From positions 9,114,001-9,178,000 of the forward strand of contig BJHW01000001.1 in NCBI GenBank assembly GCA_005405945.1: a DNA stretch of 64,000 nucleotides, read 5' to 3'. The notes under the pieces are model-generated. The model was not told the DNA's origin. It did not search any database and was given only the letters and a program-made list of their open reading frames with translations. The position numbers and the translations under genes are program-made. This stretch comes from Streptomyces violaceusniger. GTDB taxonomy: Bacteria > Actinomycetota > Actinomycetes > Streptomycetales > Streptomycetaceae. This document shows positions 34,101 to 46,100 of the stretch, one piece after another. Numbering within the stretch: position 1 is the stretch's first letter; each line of letters starts with the position of its first letter.

Positions 34101-37100
34101 GCCTGCTCCGCACGGGGGTGGTGGATGGGGGTACACCGCGCCCAGGGATGGGGTCGAGGAGCTGCTGTGTGGTGTGTTCGCCGAGGTGTTGGGTGTGGAG
34201 CGGGTGGGGGTCGAGGAGGGTTTTTTCGATTTGGGTGGGCATTCGTTGTTGGCGACGCGGTTGGTGTCGCGGGTGCGGTCTGAGCTGGGGGTGGAGCTGC
34301 CGGTGGGGGTGGTGTTCGAGGCGCCGACGGTGGCCGGGCTGGCTCGTCGGGTGGCCGGGGGTGTGGTGGGTCAGGTGGGCCGGGAGCGGTCGAGGTTGGT
34401 GCGGTGTGATCGGCGGCCGGAGTGGTTGCCGGTGTCGTTCGCGCAGAGCCGGTTGTGGTTTCTGTACCGGTTGGAGGGCCGGTCGGCGACGTACAACATT
34501 CCGTTGGTGGTGCGGTTGTCGGGTGGGGTGGACGGTGAGGCGCTGGGGTGGGCGTTGCGGGATGTGGTGGGTCGGCATGAGAGCTTGCGGACGCTGTTCG
34601 TCGAGGTGGATGGGGTGGCGTGCCAGCGGGTGCTGTCGGTGGAGGAGGCGGACCGCCGGTGGCCGGGGCTGGAGACGGTCACGGCCCACGATCGTGCCCA
34701 GGCCGAGCGGGCGGTGGCCGAGGGAGTACAGCACGCCTTCGACCTGGAAGAAGAACTGCCGCTGCGAGCGGTCCTGGTGCGGGAGTCCGCGTCAAAGTCC
34801 GGCTGCTGCACACTGGCGTTGGTCGTGCACCACATCGCGGCCGATGGGTGGTCGCTGGGGCCGTTGTGGCGGGATGTGGCCGGGGCCTATGCGGCGCGGC
34901 GGGAGGGCCGGACACCGGGGTGGTGGCCGATGGCCGTGCAGTACGCCGACTACACGCTCTGGCAACGCCAGGTGCTCGGTACGGCCGATACACCGGGCAG
35001 TGTGCTGGCCGACCAACTGGACTACTGGCGCACCCACCTCGCGGGCATTCCCGAACAGCTTCCCCTGCCCACTGACCGGCCCCGTCCGCCGGTGGCCAGC
35101 CACCAAGGGCGCTGGATCGCGTTCGAGATCGGCACCGAGACGCACGGAAAACTGGCGGCTCTGGCCCGTGAGGCCGACGCGAGTGTGTTCATGGTGCTCC
35201 AGGCGGCCGTGGCGGCACTGCTGACCCGTCTCGGGGCCGGCACGGACGTGCCGATCGGCAGCCCCGTCGCCGGACGGCCCGACGAGGCGCTGGACGACGT
35301 GGTCGGCTTCTTCGTCAACACCCTGGTGCTGCGTGCGGACACCTCCGGCGACCCGTCCTTCCGGACGCTGCTCGAACGGGTCCGCGACACCGCCCTCGCG
35401 GCCTACGCACATCAGGAGCTGCCGTTCGAGCAACTGGTCGAAGCGCTCAATCCGGAGCGTACGCTCGCCCGCCACCCGCTGTTCCAGGTGTCCTTGGCGT
35501 TGCAGACCGCGTGGGATCAGGACTTCGCCCTCCCGGGCACCACGGCCACGCTGGAATGGCCGGAGGCGCGGACCGCCAAGTTCGACCTGGCCTTCATGGT
35601 CAACGCACGCCAGGGCCACGGTGGGACGCACACCGGACTCGACGGGGTGCTGGAGTATGCCGTCGACCTCTTCGACCGGGAGACCGCCGAACGGCTCGCC
35701 GACCGCTTTCTGTGGCTGCTGGACGAGGTGGTGGCGCGCCCGGACGCGCCGATCAGCCGCATCGACGTACTGGACGCCGCCGAGCGGCACCGGACCTTGG
35801 TGACGTGGAACGACACGGGGCGGCCGGACCTGCCACGGCTGTCGTTCCCCGCGCTCTTCGAGGACCGGGTGCGCAGGTCCCCCGACGCCCTCGCCGTGGA
35901 GTGCGGAGCGCTCCGCCTGTCGTACGCGGACCTCGACGCCCGGGCCAACCAACTCGCCCACCATCTCATCCAGCGCGGTGTCGGGCCGGAGTCGCGCGTG
36001 GCGCTGGCCTTCGGTCGTTCCGTGGACATGGTGGTCGGGGCACTCGCCGTGCTGAAGACCGGCGCGGCGTATCTGCCGGTCGACCCCGCCTATCCGGCGG
36101 AGTGGATCGCGTTCGTCCTGGCCGACAGTGCGGTGAGCGCGGTGGTCACGCGGAGTGCGTTCGCGGAGTCACTGCCGGGTGCGGCCGTGTCCACCGTGGT
36201 GACGGACAGGCCGGAGACGTTGTCGGACATCCGCCGGCAGCCGACCACCTCCCCGGCAGTGTCGGTGCCCCTGACCGCCGCGGCCTACGTGATCTACACA
36301 TCGGGGTCGACCGGGCGTCCCAAGGGCGTGGTCGTCACCCACTCCGGCATCGCGGGGCTGGCAACGGCCCAGGTGGAACGGTTCGCTCTGGATCCGTCCG
36401 CGCGGGTCCTGCAGTTGGCGTCGCCGAGCTTCGACGCCTCCGTGATGGAGTTCCTGATGGCATGCGCTTCAGGGGGTGCGCTGGTCGTTCCGGAGCGGCC
36501 GGGGGTCCTGGCGGGCGAGGAACTCGCCGGGCTGATCCGCCGATGCGGGATCACCCATGCGTTGATCTCGCCGACCGTTCTGGCCGGCATGCCGGCCGCC
36601 GAACTCCCTTCGCTTCGCACGCTGTTGGTCGGGGGTGAGGCATGCGGCCCCGAGCTCGTCGGGCGGTGGGCGCCCGGGCGGCGGATGGTGAACGCCTACG
36701 GCCCCACCGAGGCGACGGTGTGGGCAACGGCAGGTGTCCTGGAAGCCGGACGCCAGGCATCGGCCGGTGGCGCGCCCACCATCGGGGTACCGGGCATCGG
36801 CGCCCAGGTGTACGTCCTGGACGCGTGGCTGCGACCGCTGCCGACCGGAGTGGTGGGGGAGATCTACCTGGCCGGGGCGGGCCTGGCCAGGGGGTATCTG
36901 GGCCGTCCCGGGCTGACGGCCGGGCGGTTCGTGGCGAACCCCTTCGCTGGGTCCGGGTCCGGGTCCGGGTTCGGGTTCGGGTCTGGGCATGGGCTCGGAG
37001 CGCGGATGTACCGCACCGGTGACCTGGGCCGGTGGCGGTCGGATGGGGTCTTGGAGTTTGTGGGGCGTGTGGATGATCAGGTGAAGGTGCGGGGTTTTCG

Positions 37101-40100
37101 GATTGAGTTGGGTGAGGTGGAGGGTGCGGTGGGTGCGCATTCTTCGGTGGGTCGGGTGGCGGTGGTGGTGCGGGAGGATCGTCCGGGGGATCGGCGTTTG
37201 GTGGCGTATGTGGTGCCTGCTGGGCCTGGGGGTGGGTGTGATGTGGGGGTGGTGCGGGAGTTTGTGCGGGGGCGGTTGCCGGAGTTCATGGTGCCGGGTG
37301 TGTGGGTGGTGCTGGATGGGTTGCCGGTGACGGTGAATGGGAAGTTGGATCGGCGGGCGTTGCCGGTGCCGGAGGTTGGTGGGTCTGGTTCGGGTCGTGG
37401 GCCGCGTACGGTGGTGGAGCGGGTGCTGTGTGGTGTGTTCGCCGAGGTGTTGGGTGTGGAGCGGGTGGGGGTCGAGGAGGGTTTTTTCGATCTGGGTGGG
37501 CATTCGTTGTTGGCGACGCGGTTGGTGTCGCGGGTGCGGTCTGAGCTGGGGGTGGAGCTGCCGGTGGGGGTGGTGTTCGAGGCGCCGACGGTGGCCGGGC
37601 TGGCTCGTCGGGTGGCCGGGGGTGTGGTGGGTCAGGTGGGCCGGGAGCGGTCGAGGTTGGTGCGGTGTGATCGGCGGCCGGAGCGGTTGCCGGTGTCGTT
37701 CGCGCAGAGCCGGTTGTGGTTTCTGTACCGGTTGGAGGGCCGGTCGGCGACGTACAACATTCCGTTGGTGGTGCGGTTGTCGGGTGGGGTGGACGGTGAG
37801 GCGCTGGGGTGGGCGTTGCGGGATGTGGTGGGTCGGCATGAGAGCTTGCGGACGCTGTTCGTCGAGGTGGATGGGGTGGCGTGCCAGCGGGTGCTGTCGG
37901 TGGAGGAGGCGGACCGCCGGTGGCCGGGGCTGGAGACGGTCACGGTGGACGGGCAGGCCGAGGCGGAGCAGGCCGTGGCCGAGGTGGTGCGGCACGCCTT
38001 CGATCTGGGGGATGAACTGCCGCTGCGGGCGGTGATGGTGCGTGAGTCTGCGTCGGCTGGGTCGGGATGCACGCTGGCGTTGGTGATGCATCACATCGCG
38101 GCGGATGGGTGGTCATTGGGGCCGTTGTGGCGGGACGTGGTTTGCGCCTACACGGCGCGGCGGGAGGGCCGGGCGCTCGAGTGGGAGCCGTTGCCGGTGC
38201 AGTACGCCGACTACATGCTCTGGCAACGGGAGGTACTGGGCTCCCCTGACGCCTCGGGCAGTGTGCTCGCCGGGCAACTGGAGTACTGGCGCGCCAAGCT
38301 CGAGGATGCTCCCGAGCAGCTTCCTCTGCCCACTGATCGGCCGCGTCCTGTGGTGGCGAGTCATCGGGGTGCGACGGTGGGGTTTGTGTGGCCGGGGTGG
38401 TTGCATGGTGGGTTGGTGGAGGTGGCGGGTGCGGAGGGTGCGACGTTGTTCATGGCGTTGCATGCGGGGCTGGTGGCGGTGCTGACTCGGTTGGGTGCGG
38501 GTGAGGATGTGGTGGTCGGGTCGGTGATTGCCGGGCGTGGGGATGAGGCGCTGGAGGATCTGGTCGGGTTTTTTGTGAATACGTTGGTGTTGCGGGTGGA
38601 TGCGTCGGGGCGTCCTGGGTTTCGGGAGTTGTTGGGGCGGGTTCGGGGGGTGGATTTGGAGGCGTATGGGCATCAGGATGTGCCGTTTGAGTATCTGGTG
38701 GAGGCGCTGAATCCGGCGCGGACGTTGGCGCATCATCCGTTGTTCCAGGTGATGCTGGCTCTGCAGAACACCGCTCACAGCGGGTTCGACCTGCCGGGTG
38801 CGGAGGGCAGGGTGCAGCAGGTCGGTGCGGGCACCTCACGGATGGATCTGCTGCTCAGCGTCGGTGAGCGGCACGCCGACGATGGCACGCCCGCAGGGTT
38901 GGACATCACGGTGGAGTACAACACCGATATTTTCACCGAGCGGACGGTCGAGTCGCTCATCCAGCGGTGGCGCCGCCTGCTGGAGACAGCCCTGACCGAC
39001 CCCGACCTGCCCGTCAGCGACATCGACCTGCTGACCACCGCCGAGCGTGCCACCCTCCTCTGCCAAGGCAACTCCACCGCTACCCACCCCGCACCCGCCA
39101 CCACCACCCTTCCCGCCCTCCTGACCGCCCAAGCCGCCCACACCCCCACGCACCCGCCGTGGAATGGGGTGACGAGTGCCTCACCTACGAGGAGGCCGAG
39201 GCGCGGGCGAATCGGCTGGCCCGGTATCTGATCGGGCGTGGAGCGGGGCCGGAAGCGGTGGTGGCCGTGGCGATGCCCCGCTCGCTCGACATGGCCATCG
39301 CGGTTTTGGCGGTGCTCAAGTCGGGCGCCACCTATCTGCCGATCGACACGGCGTACCCGCCGTCCCGTATCGGCTTTATGCTGCGCGACGCGCGCCCTCT
39401 CGCGGTGGTGACGACCAACCGTACCCTCGGCGAGCTGGGCTGCGACGAGGTTCCTACGGTGCTGCTCGACGATCCGGACACCGCTGACACGATCGCCGCC
39501 CTGTCCGGCTCCGACGTCACCGATGCGGACCGTGTGCACCCTCTGCATCCCTGCACCCGGCCTATCTCATCTACACCTCCGGCTCCACCGGCACCCCCAA
39601 GGGAGTCGCCGTGCCGCATGCCGGAATCGCGAGCCTGGCGCTGACACAGGCCGACCGGTTCGACGTGGGCGCGGGGAGCCGGGTCCTGCAACTGGCCTCA
39701 CCCGGTTTCGATGTGTCCATGATGGAGCTGGTCATGGCCGTCGCCACCGGGGCCACGCTGATCGTTCCGCCCGCCGGATGTTGGTGGGCGAGGATCTGGC
39801 CGTCGTACTGCGGGATCAGCGCATCAGCCACGCCGTGATGTCGCCGACCGTGCTGGGCAGCATTCCCGATGACGCGTTCCCCGACCTCCGCACCTTGATC
39901 ATCGGCATTGAGCCATGTCCGGGGGAGCTGGTCCAGCGGTGGTCCGTCGGGCGGCGGATGGTGAACGCCTACGGCCCCACCGAGGCCACGGTGTACGTGA
40001 CGGCCACGGGGCAGCTCTCCGGTCCGGAGGCGCCCGCGATCGGTGGACCGATCGCCGGTATGCGGGTGTATGTGGTGGATGGTGGGTTGGGTGTGGTGCC

Positions 40101-43100
40101 GGTGGGTGTGGTGGGCGAGCTGTATGTGGCGGGTGTGGGGTTGGCGCGGGGGTATGTGGGGCGTGCGGGGTTGACGGGGGAGCGATTTGTGGCGGATCCG
40201 TTCGGCGCGGCTGGGGAGCGGATGTACCGGACGGGGGATTTGGCGCGGTGGCGGTCGGATGGGGTCTTGGAGTTTGTGGGGCGTGTGGATGATCAGGTGA
40301 AGGTGCGGGGTTTTCGGATTGAGTTGGGTGAGGTGGAGGGTGCGGTGGGTGCGCATTCTTCGGTGGGTCGGGTGGCGGTGGTGGTGCGGGAGGATCGTCC
40401 GGGGGATCGGCGTTTGGTGGCGTATGTGGTCCCTGCTGAGGCTGGGTGTGATGTGGGGGTGGTGCGGGAGTTTGTGCGGGGCGGTTGCCGGAGTTCATGG
40501 TGCCGGGTGCGTGGGTGGTGGTGGATCGGCTGCCCGTGACCGCGAATGGAAAGCTGGATCGGCGGGCCTTGCCTGCTCCGCACGGGGGTGGTGGATGGGG
40601 GTACACCGCGCCCAGGGATGGGGTCGAGGAGCTGCTGTGTGGTGTGTTCGCCGAGGTGTTGGGTGTGGAGCGGGTGGGGGTCGAGGAGGGTTTTTTCGAT
40701 TTGGGTGGGCATTCGTTGTTGGCGACGCGGTTGGTGTCGCGGGTGCGGTCTGAGCTGGGGGTGGAGCTGCCGGTGGGGGTGGTGTTCGAGGCGCCGACGG
40801 TGGCCGGGCTGGCTCGTCGGGTGGCCGGGGGTGTGGTGGGTCAGGTGGGCCGGGAGCGGCCGAGGTTGGTGCGGTGTGATCGGCGGCCGGAGTGGTTGCC
40901 GGTGTCGTTCGCGCAGAGCCGGTTGTGGTTTCTGTACCGGTTGGAGGGCCGGTCGGCGACGTACAACATTCCGTTGGTGGTGCGGTTGTCGGGTGGGGTG
41001 GACGGTGAGGCGCTGGGGTGGGCGTTGCGGGATGTGGTGGGTCGGCATGAGAGCTTGCGGACGCTGTTCGTCGAGGTGGATGGGGTGGCGTGCCAGCGGG
41101 TGCTGTCGGTGGAGGAGGCGGACCGCCGGTGGCCGGGGCTGGAGACGGTCACGGCCCACGATCGTGCCCAGGCCGAGCGGGCGGTGGCCGAGGGAGTACA
41201 GCACGCCTTCGACCTGGAAGAAGAACTGCCGCTGCGGGCAGTTCTGGTGCGCGAGTTCGCATCGGATCCCGTATGCGCGTTGGTATTGGTCGCCCATCAC
41301 ATCGCAGCGGACGGCTGGTCTTTGGGCCCCTTGTGGCGGGATGTGGCCGGGGCCTATGCGGCGCGGCGGGAGGGCCGGACACCGGGGTGGGAGCCGTTGC
41401 CGGTGCAGTACGCCGACTACACGCTCTGGCAGCGTCAGGTGCTCGGTGCGGCTGATACACCGGGCAGTGTGCTGGCCGACCAGCTGGAGTACTGGCGCAC
41501 CCACCTGGCCGGTATCCCCGAGCAGCTTCCTCTGCCCACTGATCGGCCGCGTCCTGTGGTGGCGAGTCATCGGGGTGCGGCGGTGGGGTTTGTGTGGCCG
41601 GGGTGGTTGCATGGTGGGTTGGTGGAGGTGGCGGGTGCGGAGGGTGCGACGTTGTTCATGGCGTTGCATGCGGGGCTGGTGGCGGTGCTGACTCGGTTGG
41701 GTGCGGGTGAGGATGTGGTGGTCGGGTCGGTGATTGCCGGGCGTGGGGATGAGGCGCTGGAGGATCTGGTCGGGTTTTTTGTGAATACGTTGGTGTTGCG
41801 GGTGGATGCGTCGGGGCGTCCTGGGTTTCGGGAGTTGTTGGGGCGGGTTCGGGGGTGGATTTGGAGGCGTATGGGCATCAGGATGTGCCGTTTGAGTATC
41901 TGGTGGAGGCGCTGAATCCGGCGCGGACGTTGGCGCATCATCCGTTGTTCCAGGTGATGCTGGCTCTGCAGAACACCGCTCACAGCGGGTTCGACCTGCC
42001 GGGTGCGGAGGGCAGGGTGCAGCAGGTCGGTGCGGGCACCTCACGGATGGATCTGCTGCTCAGCGTCGGTGAGCGGCACGCCGACGATGGCACGCCCGCA
42101 GGGTTGGACATCACGGTGGAGTACAACACCGATATTTTCACCGAGCGGACGGTCGAGTCGCTCATCCAGCGGTGGCGCCGCCTGCTGGAGACAGCCCTGA
42201 CCGACCCCGACCTGCCCGTCAGCGACATCGACCTGCTGACCACCGCCGAGCGTGCCACCCTCCTCTGCCAAGGCAACTCCACCGCTACCCACCCCGCACC
42301 CGCCACCACCACCCTTCCCGCCCTCCTGACCGCCCAAGCCGCCCACACCCCCCACGCACCCGCCGTGACCTACGGCGGCGATGTCATGACCTACGCGGAG
42401 CTCGACGCGCGAGCGAACAGGCTGGCCCGCGTGCTGATCGCCCGTGGGGTGGGACCGGAGCGCGTGGTGGCCGTGTGCTTGTCCCGCACCTCAGAGGCGG
42501 TCGTCGCGCTGCTGGCCATCCTCAAAGCGGGCGGCGCCTATCTCCCGGTCGATCCCGCGTACCCGGCCGGGCGGATCGCGTTCATGCTGGGCGACGCCGA
42601 GCCGGTCGTGGTCCTGGCCGACTCCGGCACCGTACGGCTCCTGCCGCCGCCCTGGCCTCGCCCTCCGTCCCAGCGCCGGTGTGCGTACTCGACTCCCCGG
42701 ACATGGTGCGCGCCCGTGCCGGACAGGACGCCACCCCGGTGGCAGACGGTGAGCGGCTGGGGCCGCTCACGGCCGGAAACCTGGCGTACGTCCTCTACAC
42801 ATCCGGGTCCACGGGAACGCCGAAGGGTGTGGCGGTGCAGCATTCCTCGGTGGTCGGGCTGATGGCCTGGGCCCGGGAGCGCTTCGGACCCGAGCGGCTG
42901 TCGTCGGTGTTGCTGTCGACCTCGCTGAACTTCGACGTCTCGGTCTTCGAGTTGTTCGCACCGCTGACGGTCGGTGGCCAGGTGGAGCTCGTCGAGCACC
43001 TTCCGGCGCTGGTGGAGCGGGGCGGCTGGTCCGGCGGGCTGATCAGCGGGGTGCCGTCGGTCGTCGCGCAGGTGCTCGGCTCCGGCGTACGGCTTGCCGC

Positions 43101-46100
43101 GCACGATGTGGTGTTCGCCGGCGAAGGGCTGCCGGCACGCGTGTTCAACGAGGTCAGGCAGGCCATACCCGACGCGCGGATAGCGAACGTCTACGGTCCG
43201 ACCGAGGCCACGGTCTACTGCCTGGAGTGGCACTCGGCCGGGGAGGAAACACTCACCCGCCCGGCGCTGACGGGGACACCCTCCCGAACACCTCCGCCTA
43301 CGTCCTGGACGCCGAGCTGAAACTGGTCCCCCAGGGGTCGCGGGGGAGCTGTACATCGCCGGTCCGGGGCTGGCCCGGGGCTATCTCGCCCGCGCCGGGC
43401 TGACGGCGCAGCGCTTCGTCGCCGATCCCTACGGGCCGCCCGGCACCCGCGCCTACCGCACCGGTGACCTGGTGCGATGGACAGCGGACGGCCAGCTCGA
43501 CTACCTGAGCCGCGCCGATGAGCAGGTGAAGGTGCGGGGGATCCGCATCGAGCCGGGCGAGGTGGAGGGCGTGGTGGCCACGCATCCCTCAGTGGGCCAG
43601 GTGGCGGTCGTGGTGCGGGAGGACCGGCCGGGTGACCGGCGGCTGGTGGCCTATGTGGTCCCGGCCACCGAGGCCCATCCGCACTCGCATCCGCATGCGC
43701 ATCCGCATCCGCACATGCCTGAAGCCAGGCTCGAGGACGGCGGCCCGGCCCCGTCGGCCCGGAGGTGGCAGGGTCGGAGGTGGCGGGCCCGGCCCTGACA
43801 GGCCCGATCCCGGCTGGCCCGGACGTGGCGGCGCTGCGCGCCTTCGTACGGGAGCGAGTGCCCGAGTACATGGTGCCCGCGGCGTTCGTGGTCCTGGACC
43901 GGTTGCCCGTCACCGCCAACGGCAAGCTCGACCGAGGCGCCCTGCCCGCGCCGGAGTTCACCTCCCGGGCCTCCGGCCGCGCACCGCGCACGGCCGTGGA
44001 GAAGACCCTGTGCGGACTGTTCCAGCAGGTGCTGGGCGTGGCAGCGGTGGATGTCGAGGACAGCTTCTTCGACTTGGGCGGGGACAGCATTTCCTCCATC
44101 CAACTGGTCAGCCGGGCGAGGTCGGCCGGGGTGGTGATCACCGCCCGGGATGTATTCCTGCGCAAGACCGTGGCCGGACTGGCTTCCGTAGCCGAAGCGG
44201 CCGAAGCGGCCGAAGCGGCGGAAGCGGCGGAGGGAGCCGGGACGCCGGCTCCGGTGACGGACGACGGGGTCGGCGAAGTGGCCACCACTCCCATCATGGA
44301 GTGGCTACGCGAACGAGGCGGCCCGGTCGGTGAGTTCTGCCAGGCGATGCTGGTGACTGTACCCCCGGGGCGGGCAAGGACCGGCTGGGCAACGTGCTGC
44401 GGACCGTGACCGACCACCACGATGTGCTGCGGCTGAGGGTGGCGGACCGTGACCGAGGACGGTGGTCGCTCGAGGTGCCCCCGCCCGGATCCGTGGACAT
44501 CGCGGCACGGGTGCGCCAGGTGTCCGGTGGCGCGGACGGACACGTAGAGCGGCGCCTGCTCCAGGAGGAGTTCACGGCGGCCCGGAGGCGGCTGGACCCG
44601 TGGTCCGGTGTGATGTGGCAGGCGGTGTACTTCGACGCCGGGCCGGACCGCCCGGGCCGCGTGCTGCTGGTGCTGCACCATCTGGTGGTGGACGGCGTGT
44701 CCTGGCGGATCCTGCTGCGCGATCTACGGGCCGCCTGGGATGCGGTGGCGGCCGACCAGCCGGTGGTGGCCGACCAGCCGGTGGTGGCCGACCAGCCGGT
44801 GGCGCTGGAGCCGGTGGGTACCTCGTTCCGCCGGTGGGCCGCGTTGCTGCAGGCCGAGTCATGCGACCCCGCCAGGGAGGCCGAGGCCTCGTGGTGGGAG
44901 CGGACCCTCACCGACCTACGGCCACTTGCGGACGGGGACGACTCCTGGCGGGAGACGGTGGCCGCCGGGCCCGGCACCGCCGATCTCGCCCTGCGGCTTC
45001 CTGCCCGGACACCGAGCCCTTGCTGGGGCGGGTCCCCGCGGTGTTCCACGCGGGAGTGCAGGATGTGCTGCTCGCCGCCTTCGCGGTGGCGGTCGACGCC
45101 TGGCGGGCACGCCATGGGCGGGCCGCCGCGGGCGAGCCGGTGGTGGTGGACGTGGAAGGACACGGCCGGTCGCACCGCCTGTCCGCGAACGTCGACCTGG
45201 CACGTACGGTCGGCTGGTTCACCACCCTCTACCCCTGCGGCTGGAGACGGGCCCGGTGACCTCGGAGGACGTCACCGGCGCGGGCCCCGCTCTGGGACGT
45301 GCGGTCAAACGCGTGAAGGAGCAGCTGCGGGCCGTACCGGACCAGGGGCTGGGCTACGGGCTGCTGCGCCACCTCAACCCCCGTATCGGCCCCCGGCTCG
45401 CCGCGCTCCCGACCCCGGACATCGGCTTCAACTACCTGGGCCGCTTCACCGAGGCCGACCGCGAGGAACCGTGGATGCCGTCGGCCACCGACGACGGCGG
45501 GGTCCTGTCGGGCGCCGGTGATGACGCCGGACTGCCCCCGGCCCATGTGCTGGAGCTGAACGCCGTCACCGTCGACACTTCACGGGGTCCCTGCCTCACG
45601 GCGACCTGGTCCTGGGCTGAGGGAACGCTCACGCGACCGGAGGTGGACGACCTCGCGCACACCTGGTTCCGTGTCCTCCGGGCCATCACCGAACACGCCG
45701 ACCGGCCGGGCGCCGGAGGGCTCACCCCCTCCGATGTGAAACCGGCCGCGCTGACCCAGGAGGTCATCGAACGCCTCGAAGCGGCCTGCGCACCGGCCGC
45801 GCTGAGCGACATCCTGCCCCTGACACCCCTCCAGGAAGGGCTGCTCTTCCACGCCCTCTACGACGCGCGCGCCACCGACGACTACGTCGTCCAGCTCGGC
45901 CTCGACCTCGACGGACCGCTGGACCACCAGGCCCTGCGCGAGGCGGCCGAGGCGCTGTTGCGCCGCCATCCGAACCTGCGCGCAGGCTTCTGGCACGAGG
46001 GGCTGGAACGCCCGGTCCAGGCCGTGCCCGCCACCGTGGCGCTCCCCTGGCAGGAAATCGACCTCCGCCAGCCGAACGGCGACCGGCAGCGCGAAGAACT

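Larger units (their letters stand above)
31150..34350 (+). other. NRPS-2 module 2: C-A-T
   Basis: The C domain (31150-32480) has TNHHILLDGWSYPVLL and an expanded VHG repeat near its N-terminus. The A domain is 32486-34100 and the T domain 34140-34350 (DLGGHSLLATR, Ser codon at 34243). By eye the A-pocket residues are D-A-Y-F-W-G-A-M-I, a hydrophobic pocket I cannot assign. The C domain belongs by sequence type to those accepting a D-configured donor. Confidence 0.8.
40895..45760 (+). other. NRPS-2 module 5: C-A-T-E
   Basis: C 40895-42250, A 42350-43960, T 44000-44190 (DLGGDSISSIQLV), E 44280-45760 (HHLVVDGVSWRIL, EGHGRSHR, FNYLGRF). The A pocket by eye is D-V-F-S-V-A-V-V-Y, essentially the same as modules 1 and 9, and like them it is followed by an epimerase, so a D-residue is expected. 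The A domain has a His/Pro-rich insertion (PHSHPHAHPHPH) between A8 and A9. Eight apparent one-base losses fall in this module. Confidence 0.75.

Noticed and set aside
27686..34734. Very long minus-strand open frames (700-800 codons) opposite NRPS-1 and NRPS-2
   Set aside because: They encode His/Pro/Arg/Thr-rich sequence without domains and are the antisense of the G/T-rich NRPS tracts, where stop codons are rare.
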